From contig JAPOKA010000008.1 in NCBI GenBank assembly GCA_029977865.1, positions 117 through 64,116 of the forward strand: DNA of 64,000 nucleotides, in the 5' to 3' direction. The position numbers and the translations under genes were made by a program. Position 1 is the first letter of the stretch. Each line of letters starts with the position of its first letter. Below, piece after piece: positions 15,870 through 27,046 of the stretch. This DNA comes from a bacterium. Lineage in GTDB: Bacteria; Planctomycetota; Phycisphaerae; Phycisphaerales; SM1A02. Below the pieces are notes generated by a model. It searched no databases. It saw only the letters and a list, made by a program, of their open reading frames with translations, and was not told the origin of the DNA.

Positions 15870-18417
15870 GACCGCCCTGCTGGCCCTGGCCATCGCCTTC
15901 GCCGCGGCCCTCGTGATCGCGGTGGTGAGCCTCGTCGTGTCGGGTCAGTCCGCGGTGGAGCGGCGCCTCGTCCGTTCGGTCGGCGCTGCCGATGCGATCG
16001 TCGGGCATTCCTTCAGCAGCGACTTCGAGGAATCGGTGCTCGAGGAGGTGCGGGACTGGCCGGGCGTCGTGAGCGCCAGCGGTCGCCTGCGCAGTTCGCT
16101 GACCCTGATCCGCGAGGACCGCCGCCGCGACGACGAGGGGCTCCTGCGCCGGGTCACGGTGGAGTGCCGCGGATTCGATCTCGACGACGCCGACCGCTTC
16201 GATCAGTTGGATTGCTCCGTGGGCCGCGTTCCCCGTTCGCCCGGAGAGATCGTCATCGACCCTCTCACCGCCGATCACCTCGACGCGGTCATCGGCGATC
16301 GCCTCGAAGTGCAGCGATTCGGAGATCCCTTGACCCTCGAGGTTGTGGGCATCCAGAACCGCCCCGTCCTCGGCGGCTTGCAACGGCCGACGGCACACCT
16401 CGCTCGCGACACGCTCGCGGAGGCGGCCGACGCCGCAGGAAAGCTCACCGCCATCTCGATCATTCTCGAACCCGACACCGATGTCGCGGCCTGGTGTGCC
16501 GCGCAAGAGCCGCGACTGGCAGCGCACCCCGATCTCGAGGTCGAGACCTCCGACCGAATCCGCGCCGGATTCGATCGGGGCGTCGCCGGAAGCCGGCTCG
16601 CGCTCTCGTTGCTCACCATCATGTCGTTTCTCTCCTGCAGCTTCATCGTCGCCACCGGCATGACCACCGCGGTGATCGAGCAGCAGCGAATCCTCGCGAT
16701 CTGCCGCTGCATCGGCGCAGCGCGGGGGCACTTGATCGTCGGGCAGCTGCTCGCGGGCTTGCTGCTCGGCGCGATCGGCGGGTTGGCGGGTATTCCCGTG
16801 GCCCTGGGCCTGCTCGCGGCTGCCGAGGGTCCGTTGCACGAACTGCTCACCGAGGGAATCTCCGTACCGCTCTGGGGCGTCGGACTCGCGTTGTGCGGGG
16901 CGATGGGCTCGGGAGTGCTTGGAGCGGCCTTCCCCGCGCTCAAGGCCAGTCGCGTTCCGCCCCTCGAGGCGTTGCGAGCGCGGGCGCGGCCGGCAAGGCC
17001 TTGGAAACTGGCGCTCTGCACCGGACTCGGCCTGCTCGCCCTTGCCGGACAGTTGGGACTGCTGCAGGCGCCCGATCGCGACGTCCGGTTCCTGCTCCAC
17101 ACCTTCTTCGGATTCCCGCTGTTGGCGATGGGGTGGTTCCTGCTGGGTCCGCCGGCGTTTCGCCTGCTCGCCGAGATCCTCTCCAAGCCGATCAGTCGCG
17201 TGCTCCGGCTGCCCCGCGGCGTGCTGGAGGGTTCCGTCCGGGCGACGCCCTACCGCTTCGGATTCACCGCCGGGGCCCTGATGCTCGGGCTCGCGCTGCT
17301 GGTGGTCACCTGGACCGACACCAAGGCCCTCGATCAGGCGATCGGCGGGAGAGTGATGCTCGCGGATGGGTTCGTCTTCCGGACCGGCGGCCTCTCGCCG
17401 GCGCAGCAGCGCGCGCTCGCGGCCCTTCCCGGGGCGATCGAGTCGTGTCCGATCGGCTACCTCCCGCTCGAAGTGATCGGCGAGCAGGTCTTCGGAGTCG
17501 AGGGCATCCATCCGAAGGGGATCATTGCGGTCGGCTTCGATCCGGTCTGCTTCCGCCGCCTGAACCGGCTTGAGTACCTGCGCGGTGACGAGGAGACCGC
17601 GAGTCGCAGACTGCTGGAGGGCGATGCGGTGCTGGTGGCGGAGCAGTTCCTGGTGGCACGAGGTCTCGACATCGGTGACTCGATCGAGATCGGCAACGCG
17701 CGGCACTCGGCTTCGTTCGAGATCGTGGGCGTCGTCCGCTCGGTGGGCCTCGACCTGGCGACCAAGGCCTTCGGCACCCGCAGCCTCTACAACGAGATGG
17801 CGATCAGTTGCGTCTTCCTCGACTTCGAAGCGGTGGCCACCCACTTCTCGAGCCGCGATGCATTCATCATGCAGGTGCAGCTCGATCCCACGCTTGGTGC
17901 CGAGGGAGAGGATCGCTTCCGGGAGTCGGTGATCGATGCGGTGCCGGGCACGTTCTTCGCGAGCGGGCGGCAAATCAAGGGCATCCTCGAACAGCTGAGC
18001 GCCGTACTGCTCGGCGTGGCGGGCTCGGTCTCCGGCATGGCGATGCTTCTTGCCGGCCTCGGCATGGCCAACGTCATCGCCGCCGGCATCTCGGCGCGGC
18101 GATTCGAATTCGGACTCATGCGCTCGGTGGGGGCGAGCCGCGGCGTGGTGGCTCGACTGGTGCTCGCGGAGGCGTTCCTGGTGGCGCTCGCCGCATCCGT
18201 GACCGGCCTTACCTACGGCTACCAGCTCACGCTGCTGAGCCGGATCTGGTACCGGGATCTCGTGGGCATCAACCTCGAACACCAGGTGCACCCACTGCCG
18301 CTCGCTGCGGGCGTGCTCGCGCTGCTGCTGGTGGCGGTCGCCTCCAGCACGCCGGCGGCGTGGCGACTCCTTCGCCGACCCACCGTCGAACTGCTTGCCG
18401 ACGGTCGTGGCGGCTGA
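15817..18417 (+). CDS. ABC transporter permease with two FtsX/MacB-type domains
   Basis: Membrane subunit of the exporter, about 866 residues. The N-terminal segment LLALAIAFAAALVIAVVSLVV is followed by a large periplasmic MacB-like domain. A first FtsX permease block (about 270-390, with LSLLTIMSFLSCSFIVATGM) and a further membrane segment lead to a second periplasmic domain. The C-terminal FtsX block starts at SVSGMAMLLAGLGMANVIAAG, with the family phrase FEFGLMRSVGASRG. The duplicated layout resembles a fused LolC/LolE-type permease. Possible starts are ATG 15787, 15802 and 15817; the last, just before VWPFVRLNLLGRPRRT, looks most natural. It overlaps the ATPase gene by about 50 nt. Confidence 0.88.
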   Translation: MRAVWPFVRLNLLGRPRRTALLALAIAFAAALVIAVVSLVVSGQSAVERRLVRSVGAADAIVGHSFSSDFEESVLEEVRDWPGVVSASGRLRSSLTLIREDRRRDDEGLLRRVTVECRGFDLDDADRFDQLDCSVGRVPRSPGEIVIDPLTADHLDAVIGDRLEVQRFGDPLTLEVVGIQNRPVLGGLQRPTAHLARDTLAEAADAAGKLTAISIILEPDTDVAAWCAAQEPRLAAHPDLEVETSDRIRAGFDRGVAGSRLALSLLTIMSFLSCSFIVATGMTTAVIEQQRILAICRCIGAARGHLIVGQLLAGLLLGAIGGLAGIPVALGLLAAAEGPLHELLTEGISVPLWGVGLALCGAMGSGVLGAAFPALKASRVPPLEALRARARPARPWKLALCTGLGLLALAGQLGLLQAPDRDVRFLLHTFFGFPLLAMGWFLLGPPAFRLLAEILSKPISRVLRLPRGVLEGSVRATPYRFGFTAGALMLGLALLVVTWTDTKALDQAIGGRVMLADGFVFRTGGLSPAQQRALAALPGAIESCPIGYLPLEVIGEQVFGVEGIHPKGIIAVGFDPVCFRRLNRLEYLRGDEETASRRLLEGDAVLVAEQFLVARGLDIGDSIEIGNARHSASFEIVGVVRSVGLDLATKAFGTRSLYNEMAISCVFLDFEAVATHFSSRDAFIMQVQLDPTLGAEGEDRFRESVIDAVPGTFFASGRQIKGILEQLSAVLLGVAGSVSGMAMLLAGLGMANVIAAGISARRFEFGLMRSVGASRGVVARLVLAEAFLVALAASVTGLTYGYQLTLLSRIWYRDLVGINLEHQVHPLPLAAGVLALLLVAVASSTPAAWRLLRRPTVELLADGRGG

Positions 18418-18444
18418 CCGGCCCCCGCTTCCTACGATCCGCCC

Positions 18445-20556
<2,112 letters not shown>

Positions 20557-20949
20557 GCCCGCGACGGCGAGGCGACTCGAAACTCAATGGCGATCAGCGG
20601 AGCGACTCGGGCCGCACCCCGAGCCGGATGCGGCTCGCGGCGGCCACCAGCCTCGCAAACGAGGAGCGATCGGCCGACGGCTTCACCGTCGTCCGCGGCG
20701 CGGCCGCGGGCTTGGCAACGGTGGATGTCTTGACGGCGGCGTGGCTCACGCGATCTCTCGACTCTCTGGGGCTTGGAGCGTTCCCACGACTCCGAGGCAG
20801 ACTCTTCGGCCCAAGGTCTTCACGAGGTCCCGCATTTCGACAGGTTTCGCCCTCGACTTCAAGGGGCGAGGCGGCTCGCGCGTGAAATTGTTCGGACCGC
20901 CGCCGGTCGCCACCGACCCGATAACCTTCCCGATCCCGCGACCTCGCCC
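20557..20949. other. uvrB-uvrA intergenic region
   Basis: This 393-nt gap holds the possible 51-codon antisense gene and, near its end, TAACCT (20922-20927) as a likely -10 element 22 nt before the uvrA ATG. No LexA-like palindrome was recognised before either uvr gene. Confidence 0.5.
20594..20749 (-). CDS. Possible small basic protein in the uvrB-uvrA gap
   Basis: A GTG-initiated frame of 51 codons (VSHAAVKTSTVAKPAAAP... ending in IRLGVRPESLR), antisense to the flanking genes. The N-terminal half is Ala/Pro/Thr/Lys-rich and the C-terminal half looks helical and basic (FARLVAAASRIRLG). Codon use matches local genes and it fills an otherwise empty 393-nt gap. No Shine-Dalgarno and no known family were seen, so it could be chance. 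Confidence 0.35.
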   Translation of the reverse strand: MSHAAVKTSTVAKPAAAPRTTVKPSADRSSFARLVAAASRIRLGVRPESLR

Positions 20950-23900
20950 ATGCCAGCCACTCCACGCCCCTCCCCATCCGAGCATCGGTTGATCCGCGTC
21001 CGCGGCGCCCGCGAGCACAACCTCAAGGGCATCGATGTCGCGATCCCCCGGGACGAGCTGGTGGTGCTGACCGGAGTGTCTGGCTCCGGCAAGAGCTCGT
21101 TGGCCTTCGACACCATCTTCGCGGAGGGGCAGCGGAAGTACATGGAGTCGCTCTCCGCGTACGCCCGGCAGTTCCTCGATCAGATGCAGAAGCCCGATGT
21201 CGACGGCATCGAGGGACTGCCCCCCACCATCGCCATCGAACAGCGGACCGGCGGCCACTCGCCCCGCTCGACGGTCGCCACCACCACCGAGATCCACGAC
21301 TACCTCCGGGTGCTGCTTGCCCGCTGCGGCACGCCGACCTGCTGGCATCGCGGCGAGGACGGACGGGCGTGCGGGCTTCCGATCGCCCGCACCGATCCCT
21401 CGGTGCTCGTCGACACCCTCGTCTCCACGCATGCAGGCATCCGCGCGATGGTCGCGGCACCGGTGGTCCGCGGACGCAAGGGACATCACCGCGACGTGCT
21501 CGAGAGCCTGCAGCGGCAAGGCTTCGTGCGGGCTCGGGTCGACGGCCGTCTGGTCGATCTGCGCGAGGCGCTCAAGGAGGGCGGCGACAATCCGCTCAAG
21601 CTCGCCCGATACGAGACCCACGACATCGAAGCGGTGATCGATCGCATCGCCATCGGTCCCGAGAGCCGGCAGCGGCTTGCGGAGAGTCTCGAGACCGCGC
21701 TCAAGGCGGGCGACGGCAACGTGGTGCTGCTGCTCGAGGAGGCCGCTGGCGAATCCGGCGCCGGCGAAACGCGCTGGATCGAGCGCCGCTTCAGCGAGCG
21801 ATTCGCCTGCCCCGCCCACCCCGAGTGCTCGATCGAGGAGATGTCGCCGCGGCTCTTCTCCTTCAACAGCCCGCACGGCGCCTGCTCCCGCTGCAGCGGG
21901 CTCGGCTCGATCAGCGAGTTCGATCTCGAACTGGTCGCGCCGGATCCGGCCAAGGGCGTCGCGACCGGCGCCATCGAGCCCTACCGCCGCAACGGGCCGC
22001 GGATGAACATCCACTACGCGCGGCTGCTGCGGCGATTCTGCGATCGCGTCGGGATCTCCCGCGACCTGCCGCTCGCCGATCTTGCGGCGCCGCTGCGACG
22101 GGCCCTGCTCTTCGGCACCGACGATGCCCTCGAGGCAAGCCTCGGATTCTCCTTCGAAGGCGTGGTGCCGAGCCTCCGTCGCCGCTACGAGGAGACCGAG
22201 AGCGAGATCGTGAAGGAACGCCTGCGCGGCTACATGACCGCGGTCCCCTGCCCGGAGTGCGGCGGGGCGCGGCTTCGGCCCGAAGCCCTCGCGGTCCGCA
22301 TCCGCGGCGGCGGCATGCCGCTGAACCTCGCGGAGATCTCGCGGTTGACGATCTCGCAGGCGATGGGGTACTTCGGCTCGCTCGAGCTCGACGCCGAGCG
22401 GCGCACCATCGCCGCACCGGTCCTCAAGGAGATCGAGGCGCGGCTGGGATTTCTCGCCGCGGTGGGCCTCGAGTACCTCACCCTCGATCGCACCAGCTCG
22501 ACGCTCTCGGGTGGCGAAGCCCAGCGAATCCGCCTGGCCACGCAGGTCGGCTCGGGACTGGTGGGGGTCTGCTACGTGCTCGACGAACCGACCATCGGCC
22601 TGCACTCCCGCGACAACGATCGCCTGATCGCGACGCTGCGGAATCTCTCCCGCATCGGCAACACCGTCCTGGTGGTCGAGCACGACGAGGAGATGATCCG
22701 CGCCGCCGACCACGTGCTCGACATCGGACCGGGCCCGGGCCGGCACGGCGGAACCGTGGTCGCGGAGGGCACCGTCGCGGAGATCGCCGCCAACCCCGCT
22801 TCGCTGACCGGCGACTATCTCGCGGGACGCAAGGGCGTCGCGGTGCCGGAGCGCCGGCGCTCGGTCTCGGAACGGGAGTCGATCCGCGTCGAGGGCGCCA
22901 GCGCCAACAACCTCTGCGACGTGGACGTCGCGTTCCCGCTCGGCGGCATGGTGGTGGTGACCGGCGTCTCCGGCTCGGGCAAGAGCACGCTCGTCAACGA
23001 GGTGCTGCTGAAGGCCGCGCAGCGACAGGTGCTGGGATCGCGGGTGGTGCCGGCGGCCCACCGCCGTGTCGACGGACTCGCGGCGATCGAGCGCGTGGTC
23101 GAGGTCGACCAGTCGCCGATCGGCCGCACTCCGCGCTCGAATCCCGCGACCTACACCGGAATCCTCGACGAGATTCGCAAGCTCTTCGCCCTCGTCCCCG
23201 AGGCGAAGATTCGCGGATACCAGCCGGGGCGGTTCAGCTTCAACGTGAAGGGCGGGCGCTGCGAGACTTGTCAGGGCCAAGGGGTGCGGCGCATCGAGAT
23301 GCACTTCCTTCCCGACGTCTTCGTGACCTGCGAGACCTGCCGCGGCCGCCGCTTCAATCGCGAGACCCTCGAGGTCCGCTTCCGCGGCAAGTCGATCTCG
23401 GACATCCTCGAGATGACCATCGAGGACGCGGTCGAGTTCTTCGAAGCGCATCCCAAGGTGGTGCGGATGCTCGGCTGCCTGCGCGATGTCGGGCTCGGCT
23501 ACGTGCAGCTCGGGCAGGCCTCGACCACCCTCTCCGGCGGCGAAGCGCAGCGGGTCAAGCTGGCCGCGGAACTGGGCCTCTCTCGTTCCGGCCGCGCCCT
23601 CTACGTCCTCGACGAGCCCACCACCGGCCTGCACTTCGACGATGTCCGCAAGCTGCTCGAGGTCCTCGAGCGGCTCGCAGACTCCGGCCACACTCTCGTG
23701 GTCATCGAGCACAACCTCGAGGTCATCAAGCGGGCGGACTGGATCATCGATCTCGGTCCGGAAGGTGGCGATCGCGGCGGCACCGTGGTCGCGACCGGCA
23801 CCCCCGAAGCAGTGGCCGCCAACCCCAGGAGCCACACCGGGAAGTTCCTGGCGCCCCTGCTCGATCCCAAGCGCATCGAAGCGGCCGCCGCGGCATCGAC

Positions 23901-24123
23901 TGCGACGGTCGAACACTCCGCTTCACCCCGGCGATCGAAGAAGTCCGCTTCCGCGGCGGGCGGCAACACCACCGGCCGCGGCGCCGCGAAGGCGTCAGGT
24001 ACTTCTCTCGCCTCCGCACCGAAGGCTCGCCGCGCGGCTTCCGGCGCCAAGCGGGGCACCGCCAAACGTGCGACGACCTCGAAGGCCGCCACCGCCCGCC
24101 GCAGCGGCAAGGGCCGTGGCTAG
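20950..24123 (+). CDS. uvrA: Excinuclease ABC subunit A with long basic C-terminal tail
   Basis: Damage-sensing ABC-type ATPase of nucleotide excision repair, 1057 residues. The first Walker A is GVSGSGKSS (42-50) and the second GVSGSGKST begins near 672. Signature motifs are STLSGGEAQRIRLATQ and TTLSGGEAQRVKLAAEL. Zinc-binding cysteine pairs are seen as CSRCSGLG ... CPECGG and as CETCQGQG ... CETCRGRR. The UvrB-binding region contains the unusual run CWHRGEDGRACGLPI. From about residue 977 the protein continues as an 80-residue Lys/Ala/Arg/Ser/Thr-rich tail resembling histone H1-like sequences. ATG 20950 starts the conserved region. The next gene overlaps the stop. Confidence 0.96.
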   Translation: MPATPRPSPSEHRLIRVRGAREHNLKGIDVAIPRDELVVLTGVSGSGKSSLAFDTIFAEGQRKYMESLSAYARQFLDQMQKPDVDGIEGLPPTIAIEQRTGGHSPRSTVATTTEIHDYLRVLLARCGTPTCWHRGEDGRACGLPIARTDPSVLVDTLVSTHAGIRAMVAAPVVRGRKGHHRDVLESLQRQGFVRARVDGRLVDLREALKEGGDNPLKLARYETHDIEAVIDRIAIGPESRQRLAESLETALKAGDGNVVLLLEEAAGESGAGETRWIERRFSERFACPAHPECSIEEMSPRLFSFNSPHGACSRCSGLGSISEFDLELVAPDPAKGVATGAIEPYRRNGPRMNIHYARLLRRFCDRVGISRDLPLADLAAPLRRALLFGTDDALEASLGFSFEGVVPSLRRRYEETESEIVKERLRGYMTAVPCPECGGARLRPEALAVRIRGGGMPLNLAEISRLTISQAMGYFGSLELDAERRTIAAPVLKEIEARLGFLAAVGLEYLTLDRTSSTLSGGEAQRIRLATQVGSGLVGVCYVLDEPTIGLHSRDNDRLIATLRNLSRIGNTVLVVEHDEEMIRAADHVLDIGPGPGRHGGTVVAEGTVAEIAANPASLTGDYLAGRKGVAVPERRRSVSERESIRVEGASANNLCDVDVAFPLGGMVVVTGVSGSGKSTLVNEVLLKAAQRQVLGSRVVPAAHRRVDGLAAIERVVEVDQSPIGRTPRSNPATYTGILDEIRKLFALVPEAKIRGYQPGRFSFNVKGGRCETCQGQGVRRIEMHFLPDVFVTCETCRGRRFNRETLEVRFRGKSISDILEMTIEDAVEFFEAHPKVVRMLGCLRDVGLGYVQLGQASTTLSGGEAQRVKLAAELGLSRSGRALYVLDEPTTGLHFDDVRKLLEVLERLADSGHTLVVIEHNLEVIKRADWIIDLGPEGGDRGGTVVATGTPEAVAANPRSHTGKFLAPLLDPKRIEAAAAASTATVEHSASPRRSKKSASAAGGNTTGRGAAKASGTSLASAPKARRAASGAKRGTAKRATTSKAATARRSGKGRG

Positions 24124-25822
24124 CCCCACCAACCGGCGCATGACCGGCGCGACTCTCGGCGTCGCGCTCGCGGTCGGCGTGGTTGCCGCGGTCGCGATGC
24201 TGGTGGGGCCGCTCCGCGAACGGGTCGACGAGGCGAGACGGACCGCCGCGATCGACGCTGCGCTCTCCGCCGAGGCAGATGATCGAGCGAGTGGCTGGGT
24301 GAAACTCGCGGCCGAACTCGACGACGACCGCCTGGGTGCACAACTCGCCGCGCGAATCGAGTTCGAGGCCGCCACCCGTTTTCACGAAGGCCGCCTCGAC
24401 GATGCAGCCCTTGCAGAACTTGCGATCGAACTCGACCGCCGCGGCGGCTGGAACTGGGCCGATGGGAACTCCGCCGCGATCCGGCGATCGCTCGAACTCG
24501 CGGCGAACGCCGAGGCGGATCCCACCCTCGTCGCGCTCGCGGTGCAACGCCTGATCGATGCACCGGCGCCTGGCGGAATCCCCGCCTCGGAATCGGTCGC
24601 CGCGGCACTCTGGAATCGACTCGACCCGCCCCTGCAACGTCGGCTGCTGCCTCGGCTCGCCTCGATGGAGCCGGAGTCGAGCCGTGCCGTGCTCTTGCAA
24701 CTTCTGCCGCCAACCGACGCCTCGCTCGCCAACCTCCTGCGGCTGGCCCGGCTCTGCGGCGCCGCCGACCCGACCGCGGCGATCGAGCAGGCCGGCGACC
24801 CCGATGTGCCCGCGGCCGAACGCGATCGTGCCGCGGCGGTCGCGGTGCGGCTCGATCCGGAGTTCGCGCTGACGCTCCTCTCCGACCTCGACACCGAGCC
24901 GACGCGGCCGTGGGCCACCATCCTCGCGCCCGCCGCGACGGACCCCGCCGTGCGGGCGGCGATCTCGGGCCGCGCAGCCGGCGGCGACTCGGCCGCGAAG
25001 CGGCTGCTCGCTCGGCTCGAGGCCACGGAGAACCGCGAGCCGCCTGAAGCCGAGTCGTTGGCGGCGGCATGGGACCTTCTCAGCGATCCGGATGCGCCAA
25101 TTCACGATCGCCGGATCGCGGCGCTGGTGCTGCTCGACCACCCCGGTGAGGAGGAACTCCCGGAACCGTCCATGGCACGGCTGCTCGAGGGTGCTGCGGG
25201 CGATGCCGACGGTTCGGTGCTCACCACGGCGCTCCTCGCCGAGGCGATCGGCCGTCCCGCACTCGCGGCGCGTTGGCTTCGCGACTTCGACGACGAGCGG
25301 AAGCGGGCGGGCGCTCTGCTTGCGGTGCTGAACGACGGTCGCGGCGAGTTGGCCGCGCAACTCGATCGCACCGCGGCCGCGGCGAGCGATCCGCAACTGC
25401 GGTCGTTCCTGCGGGCGGCGATGTGGGCACGGGCCGCGCCGCGCGACGCCGCCGCCGCGTCAGGCGATCGCGGCTTCGTCCATCGCATCGCCCATCGGCC
25501 CGATCGCAGCGGGCTCGACCTCGAAGTGCTTGCGTTGATGCTGGCCTCCGGCGATCCCGAGGCGGTCGACTCGCTCATCGAGAGCTGGGAGCCCGAACAC
25601 GACGCCGACCCGTCGGCACTGGAACGATGGAGCGAACGGATGGCGCTGCGTTGGCTGCTGCTGAGTCGATTCGTTCCCGGCCTTGCCGCGGAACTCGGCC
25701 CGCCGCTGGGAGGCTCCCGACTCGACCTCGAACTGCAGGCGGATCTCGCCCTGACCGCATGGTGGGCGCTGCGATCGAGGTCGCGTTTCGATCCGGCCGT
25801 TCGCCGCTGGACCGACCGGTGA
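24116..25822 (+). CDS. Membrane-anchored helical repeat protein, function unknown
   Basis: A 568-residue protein. A single N-terminal membrane segment (GVALAVGVVAAVAMLVGPL) is followed by a long, alanine/leucine/arginine-rich helical region without clear motifs, resembling HEAT or TPR solenoids. The GTG at 24116 overlaps the uvrA stop by 8 nt; ATG 24140 is the alternative. The overlap suggests translational coupling to uvrA, but nothing in the sequence ties it to DNA repair. No family was recognised. Confidence 0.7.
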   Translation: MASPTNRRMTGATLGVALAVGVVAAVAMLVGPLRERVDEARRTAAIDAALSAEADDRASGWVKLAAELDDDRLGAQLAARIEFEAATRFHEGRLDDAALAELAIELDRRGGWNWADGNSAAIRRSLELAANAEADPTLVALAVQRLIDAPAPGGIPASESVAAALWNRLDPPLQRRLLPRLASMEPESSRAVLLQLLPPTDASLANLLRLARLCGAADPTAAIEQAGDPDVPAAERDRAAAVAVRLDPEFALTLLSDLDTEPTRPWATILAPAATDPAVRAAISGRAAGGDSAAKRLLARLEATENREPPEAESLAAAWDLLSDPDAPIHDRRIAALVLLDHPGEEELPEPSMARLLEGAAGDADGSVLTTALLAEAIGRPALAARWLRDFDDERKRAGALLAVLNDGRGELAAQLDRTAAAASDPQLRSFLRAAMWARAAPRDAAAASGDRGFVHRIAHRPDRSGLDLEVLALMLASGDPEAVDSLIESWEPEHDADPSALERWSERMALRWLLLSRFVPGLAAELGPPLGGSRLDLELQADLALTAWWALRSRSRFDPAVRRWTDR

Positions 25823-25921
25823 GGTGGTCGCGCGGAGTTCCGAGTTCGTCCGGCCGACTTGTGGGCTCGCGTCGATCGGCGGATGATCGCCGCATCGCAT
25901 CGCCTCTCCCGAGCACCACCG

Positions 25922-26338
25922 ATGGCTGAACCCGGCTTCTCCACTGCGCTTCGTGTCCTGATGACGCCGCAGGACACCAACCATCAGGGCACGGTCTTCG
26001 GCGGGGTGATCCTCTCGCGAATCGACCAGGCCGCCTACCTCGAGGCTCGCCGCCACGGGCAGCATCGCTGGGTCACCGTGAGCATGGATCGAATCGAGTT
26101 CAAGGCTCCCATCTGGACCGGCGACATCGTCGACTTCGAGACCCGCACCGAGGCGACCGGACGGAGTTCGGTGACCGTCAAGGTCGAGGTCTTCGCGCAG
26201 CGCTATTCGACCGGTGACCGCGTCCCGGTGACGGAAGCCACGGTGAAGATGGTCGCGGTGAGCGCGGCGGGCCGATCGATCGACTTCCGCAGCCCGCCGA
26301 CCGTCGGCGCAGCGGTAAAGCCGGAACGCTCGGCATGA
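25922..26338 (+). CDS. Acyl-CoA thioesterase, hotdog fold (YciA-like)
   Basis: A 138-residue single-domain hotdog thioesterase that would hydrolyse acyl-CoA esters in the cytoplasm. The family signature is LMTPQDTNHQGTVFGGVIL followed by DQAAYLEARRH, with the conserved Gly-Gly and the Asp of the central helix. VTVSMDRIEFKAPIWTGDIV is the typical second block. The ATG at 25922 starts 13 residues before the conserved region; a longer frame begins upstream at 25859. The stop overlaps the purN start by 4 nt (ATGA), indicating coupled translation. Confidence 0.88.
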   Translation: MAEPGFSTALRVLMTPQDTNHQGTVFGGVILSRIDQAAYLEARRHGQHRWVTVSMDRIEFKAPIWTGDIVDFETRTEATGRSSVTVKVEVFAQRYSTGDRVPVTEATVKMVAVSAAGRSIDFRSPPTVGAAVKPERSA

Positions 26339-26946
26339 GCGATCGCGGCGAACCGCTGCGGCTTGGCGTGCTGGTCTCGCGCGGCGGTCGCACCGCGGTG
26401 AATCTGGCCGAGCAGCTCCGCCGCGCCGGAACCCCCGCGGTCATCGCGATCGCCATCCTGCACGATCCCGCAGCGCCCGCGGTCGAGCGACTGCTCGCTG
26501 CGGGAATTCCTTTCGAGGTGGTGCCCGCGGCGCCGCCCCGCGATCTCGGTGAGGCGGAGCGGGACGATCTCTCCGACCGCATCGATGCGCGGCTGCTTGC
26601 CGCCCGGGTCGATCTGGTCTGCCTCTGCGGCTACCTCCGACATTTCCGGGTCGGAGCTCGCTGGCGAGGCCGGGCGATCAACATCCATCCCGCCCTGCTG
26701 CCGGAGTTCGGGGGGAAGGGATTCCACGGCCTGCACGTCCACCGCGCCGTGCTCGCGGCGGGGCGGCGGGAGTCCGGCTGTTCGGTGCACTGGGTCGACG
26801 AGCTCTACGACCACGGCGAGGTGATCCTGCAGCGGCGGTGTCCGGTCGAGCCCGACGACACCCCCGAGTCGCTTGCGGCCCGAGTCTTCGCGGAGGAGTG
26901 CCTGGCGCTGCCCGAGGCGGTGGCGGCGATCGCAGCAGCACGATGA
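26335..26946 (+). CDS. purN: Phosphoribosylglycinamide formyltransferase-type enzyme
   Basis: Transfers a formyl group from 10-formyl-tetrahydrofolate to GAR in purine synthesis. It is 203 residues, the usual GART length. The catalytic block is INIHPALLPEF with Asn116 and His118, and the third catalytic residue is Asp159 in VDELYDHGEVILQ. The N-terminal phosphate loop reads SRGGRTAVN rather than the common SGxGSN, a modest divergence that leaves the exact substrate slightly open. It overlaps the thioesterase gene by 4 nt. Confidence 0.87.
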   Translation: MSDRGEPLRLGVLVSRGGRTAVNLAEQLRRAGTPAVIAIAILHDPAAPAVERLLAAGIPFEVVPAAPPRDLGEAERDDLSDRIDARLLAARVDLVCLCGYLRHFRVGARWRGRAINIHPALLPEFGGKGFHGLHVHRAVLAAGRRESGCSVHWVDELYDHGEVILQRRCPVEPDDTPESLAARVFAEECLALPEAVAAIAAAR

Positions 26947-27046
26947 GGATCCGCTCGCTCTGCGATCGCCGCCGCAGCGCGATTTCTCCGGCGGAACTGC
27001 CGACCTGCCGCTTGCCTCCGGCCGACTCGCGGGCCACGATCCTTCC

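Noticed and set aside
20746-23916. 1056-codon open frame on the minus strand
   Set aside because: Antisense shadow of uvrA; no domain, no start signal, composition of a reverse frame.
21369-24143. 924-codon frame overlapping uvrA in another plus frame
   Set aside because: Arg/Gly/Pro-rich translation with no motifs, parallel to a complete uvrA.
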